This document shows, piece by piece, positions 61,773 to 64,000 of a DNA stretch of 64,000 nucleotides (position 1 is the stretch's first letter; every line of letters starts with the position of its first letter). The position numbers and the translations under genes are program-made. The notes beneath the pieces were generated by a model that worked only from the letters and a program-made list of their open reading frames with translations, did no database searches and was not told where the DNA came from. The stretch covers positions 186,177-250,176 of the forward strand of contig NZ_AZMV01000002.1 of NCBI RefSeq assembly GCF_000522505.1, read 5' to 3'. Source of the DNA: Bifidobacterium moukalabense DSM 27321 (GTDB taxonomy: Bacteria; Actinomycetota; Actinomycetes; Actinomycetales; Bifidobacteriaceae).

Positions 61773-62561
61773 ATGGATAGCATGAGCAATCTTCTTCATA
61801 ATGCCACTGTTGACACTCTGCTGGAGCGTCGTTCCATCCGCAAATTCAAGTCGAAGCCGCTGGGCGACGACGTGATCGAAACCCTCGAAACCGTTGCACA
61901 GCATGCGGCAAGCAGCCAGTTCCTCAACGACTGGTCCGCAATCCGCGTAACCGACCCTGCCGCCAAGAAGCGTCTCTCCGAAATCGGCGGCCAGCCGTAT
62001 ATTGCGACCGCACCGCTGCTGTACGTGTTCGTGCTTGATGAGCACCGCAATGCCGCCATCGCCTCCACGAAGGGCGTGGATACCGCTTCCGACGCGTTTA
62101 CGCTTAACGGTAGCTATCGGTACTCGCAGGCCCAGAACGACGCCGTACTGGCCCTGCATGCGATGGAGACCGCCGCATATTCGCTCGGTCTCGGTTGCGT
62201 GATTCTCGGCTCACTGCTGAACGATGTTCCGGCGCTGATCGATCTGCTGAATCTGCCGGAATACACCTATCCCGTATTGGGCCTTGCGATTGGCAAGCCG
62301 GATCAGGAACCCGCGGTCAAGCCGCGTATGCCGCGGTCGATGCAATTCTTTGAGAACGAGTATCCGGATAGCGACGAGACCGTGCTGTCCGGCTTGGCCG
62401 GGTTCGATGAGGCGGTGCATCAGTATTACGATTTGCGCAACGCCGACCGTCCGGTCGATGCCTTCAGTGATCAGATCGCATCCAATGCGGTCGATGAAGG
62501 TGTGAACGGCAAGACCGTGGCTCCGAACGCCAAACGTCAGGGTTTCCGCTTGGATCGCTAG
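61773..62561 (+). CDS. Nitroreductase-family flavoprotein
   Basis: A 262-residue NfsA/Frp-type FMN oxidoreductase. The FMN-binding RRSIRKFKSKPL is near residues 19-30, and ALHAMETAAYSLGLGCVILG is the dimer and cofactor segment; C-terminal GKPDQEPAVKPRMPRSM is typical. ATG GAT AGC ATG; start at 61773 or 61782. It would use NAD(P)H to reduce quinones or nitro compounds; the natural substrate is not known. Confidence 0.92.
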   Translation: MDSMSNLLHNATVDTLLERRSIRKFKSKPLGDDVIETLETVAQHAASSQFLNDWSAIRVTDPAAKKRLSEIGGQPYIATAPLLYVFVLDEHRNAAIASTKGVDTASDAFTLNGSYRYSQAQNDAVLALHAMETAAYSLGLGCVILGSLLNDVPALIDLLNLPEYTYPVLGLAIGKPDQEPAVKPRMPRSMQFFENEYPDSDETVLSGLAGFDEAVHQYYDLRNADRPVDAFSDQIASNAVDEGVNGKTVAPNAKRQGFRLDR

Positions 62562-62615
62562 TCTCGCTGCTCAAGCCTTCGGGACTGCATCCCTATCTTC
62601 ATACCACGATCATGA

Positions 62616-62656
62616 TTGCCCCGTCCGGTTGATCCGTCGGACGGGGCAAATGTTTT
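62616..62656 (+). terminator. Terminator of the nitroreductase gene
   Basis: TTGCCCCGTCCG (62616-62627) pairs with CGGACGGGGCAA (62638-62649); ATGTTTTTA follows. Confidence 0.9.
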
Positions 62657-62731
62657 TACGACTGATCGGCTATGCGCTCTTCATGCCAGGGATTCATGGG
62701 CGGGGATTGCGCTGAGATTGGATTCGAGCGG

Positions 62732-62989
62732 CTATTTTCTGCGGGGCTTATAGCCTTTCTTGCGGGAATGGGGCTTGAGCTGTTGATTGAACGGCACATA
62801 TGCGTAGCTGGATTGTGGATTGCGATGCGTCAGATGCCATGTTCCACAGAATTCGCAACGGTACACCCACAACTCAGTGCCGCGTTCACGCCAGCTTTGG
62901 TCGGCGGCTTGCTGAGCCGTTGCCTTGTCGTGATACATGATCTTATTCGACTCAGTGCAACGTTTGGGTACGAAATAGTGCATAAGCAT
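62732..62989 (-). CDS. Small protein with a CxxC-H motif
   Basis: An 85-residue protein. YRCEFCGTWHLTH suggests a minimal metal-binding knuckle with a further His, preceded by a helical segment (DKATAQQAADQSWRERG) and followed by a basic tail (SRKKGYKPRRK). Starts at 62989 or 62983. It resembles small conserved actinobacterial proteins of unknown function; a nucleic-acid-binding role is possible because of the basic tail. Confidence 0.7.
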   Translation of the reverse strand: MLMHYFVPKRCTESNKIMYHDKATAQQAADQSWRERGTELWVYRCEFCGTWHLTHRNPQSSYAYVPFNQQLKPHSRKKGYKPRRK

Positions 62990-63179
62990 TCAGTGTATCT
63001 ATGTGTTCGGATGTGCCGGCCCACAGGCCGGGGTGTTCCCCCATCGGTGGGCAGCGGGTGGGGTCGTGCGGGACACCGGAAAGGAAGGAGGGCAAAAGGC
63101 CACGCAAACACGCACAAGACCCCCTCCCCGGGAGCCCGCCGAAGGCCCCGGGGCCGGAGGGCAAGGGGCCGCCGACAAC

Positions 63180-63231
63180 GAAAAGGGACCCCTTCCCCGG
63201 GAGCCCGACAGGCTCGACCGGGGAAGGGGTC
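63180..63231 (-). terminator. rRNA operon terminator
   Basis: GGACCCCTTCCCCGG at 63186-63200 pairs with its complement at 63217-63231; an inner GAGCC/GGCTC stem extends it. On the minus strand TTTTCG follows. It is about 12 bp beyond the 5S 3' end. A second, similar GC-rich block with CCCGGGAGCCCG lies at 63115-63180. Confidence 0.9.
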
Positions 63232-63242
63232 CCAACGGTTGG

Positions 63243-63359
63243 ATGCGGCGGCGCGTTACTCTCCCACACCCTCCCGGGTGCAGTACCATCACCGTGCCAG
63301 GCCTTAGCTTCCGGGTTCGGAAAGGGACCGGGCGTCACACCTGGGCCATGGCCACCGCA
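63243..63359 (-). rRNA. rrf: 5S ribosomal RNA
   Basis: About 117 nt. The 5' strand TGCGGTGGC pairs with the 3' strand GCCGCCGCA; the conserved internal CCGAACCCGGAAGCTAAG is present. Ends are estimated from the terminal stem. It is followed by the terminator at 63180-63231. Confidence 0.93.
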
Positions 63360-63579
63360 AGACCAAAAACAACGGAACAGGAAACCATCACGGAAACCGT
63401 TCCGGCATACGCTCCAACCCCGCACGGGACTGGAACCCGTGGCGGTTTGGGAACCGGCTAGTAGACGCGAGGCAAAGCCCATCGTTTTATCGTATTCGTG
63501 ACCAATTCCGGCGCTATTGTCGCCTGGAACGATCCCGCAGCAGGAAAGACGCGGACCCGACCCAACCACAGGGGTCGGG

Positions 63580-64000
<421 letters not shown>

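Noticed and set aside
62672-63307. A 211-codon plus-strand frame near the rRNA operon
   Set aside because: Runs through the rRNA terminator and the 5S gene; Arg/Gly-rich and antisense to the CxxC protein.

Overview
The window looks like chromosomal DNA of a plant-glycan-adapted Bifidobacterium or a very close actinobacterial relative. The evidence is GC-rich coding sequence with strong AAGGAGG-type ribosome sites, a dnaK-grpE-dnaJ-hspR operon under HAIR/HspR operators, a type II DnaJ without zinc finger, MalEFG-type transporters without a local ATPase gene, and many LacI-family regulators each tied to a sugar operon. The species cannot be fixed from this sequence alone. There is no phage, IS element, plasmid function or CRISPR array.

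Region 1 (1-15.3 kb) is a minus-strand operon that reads as a xyloglucan-oligosaccharide utilisation system. It starts with an LplB/LplC/lipoprotein importer (14.4-10.5 kb). Then come a TTG-start SGNH esterase, GH29 fucosidase, GH3 beta-glucosidase, a YicI-like GH31 alpha-xylosidase, a cytoplasmic GH5 endoglucanase-like enzyme, a GH43 enzyme and a GH42 beta-galactosidase cut by the window edge. The set matches the linkages of fucosylated, galactosylated, acetylated and arabinosylated xyloglucan. A near-consensus promoter and an AT-rich palindrome sit in front of it, and a YesL/DUF624 membrane protein is divergent.

Region 2 (15.7-21.5 kb) is a second minus-strand system: a GH172 (DUF2961) enzyme, two permeases, a lipoprotein and a LacI regulator with four clear operators. 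Region 3 (21.9-31.0 kb) is mostly housekeeping: DedA, tRNA-Ala(CGC), a HAD phosphatase, a small HTH protein, the HspR heat-shock operon and a surface alkaline phosphatase.

Region 4 (31.3-38.4 kb) holds a GH31 alpha-glucosidase-like enzyme with its own importer and a divergent LacI regulator. TSUP and LacI genes follow (38.6-40.8 kb). Region 5 (41-60 kb) is a maltose/maltodextrin/starch island: malE-malF-malG-pullulanase-HAD-TraX, a GH13 enzyme, malQ, a GH13 alpha-glucosidase, a second DUF624 gene, a second malFG, a LacI regulator and a second malE. LacI-type boxes with an AACG(T/A) core are scattered through its intergenic spaces. The window ends with a histidine phosphatase, a DUF4235 protein, a nitroreductase, a small CxxC protein and the 3' end of an rRNA operon on the minus strand (5S and 23S).

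The most unusual signals are two sugar-permease genes whose N-terminal codons are separated from the body of the gene by one extra base in a homopolymer (A8 at 14329-14336 on the minus strand, C7 near 46877). Each leaves a well-placed ribosome site in front of a short upstream frame. They are candidates for slippage-controlled (phase-variable) importers, or for sequencing errors.
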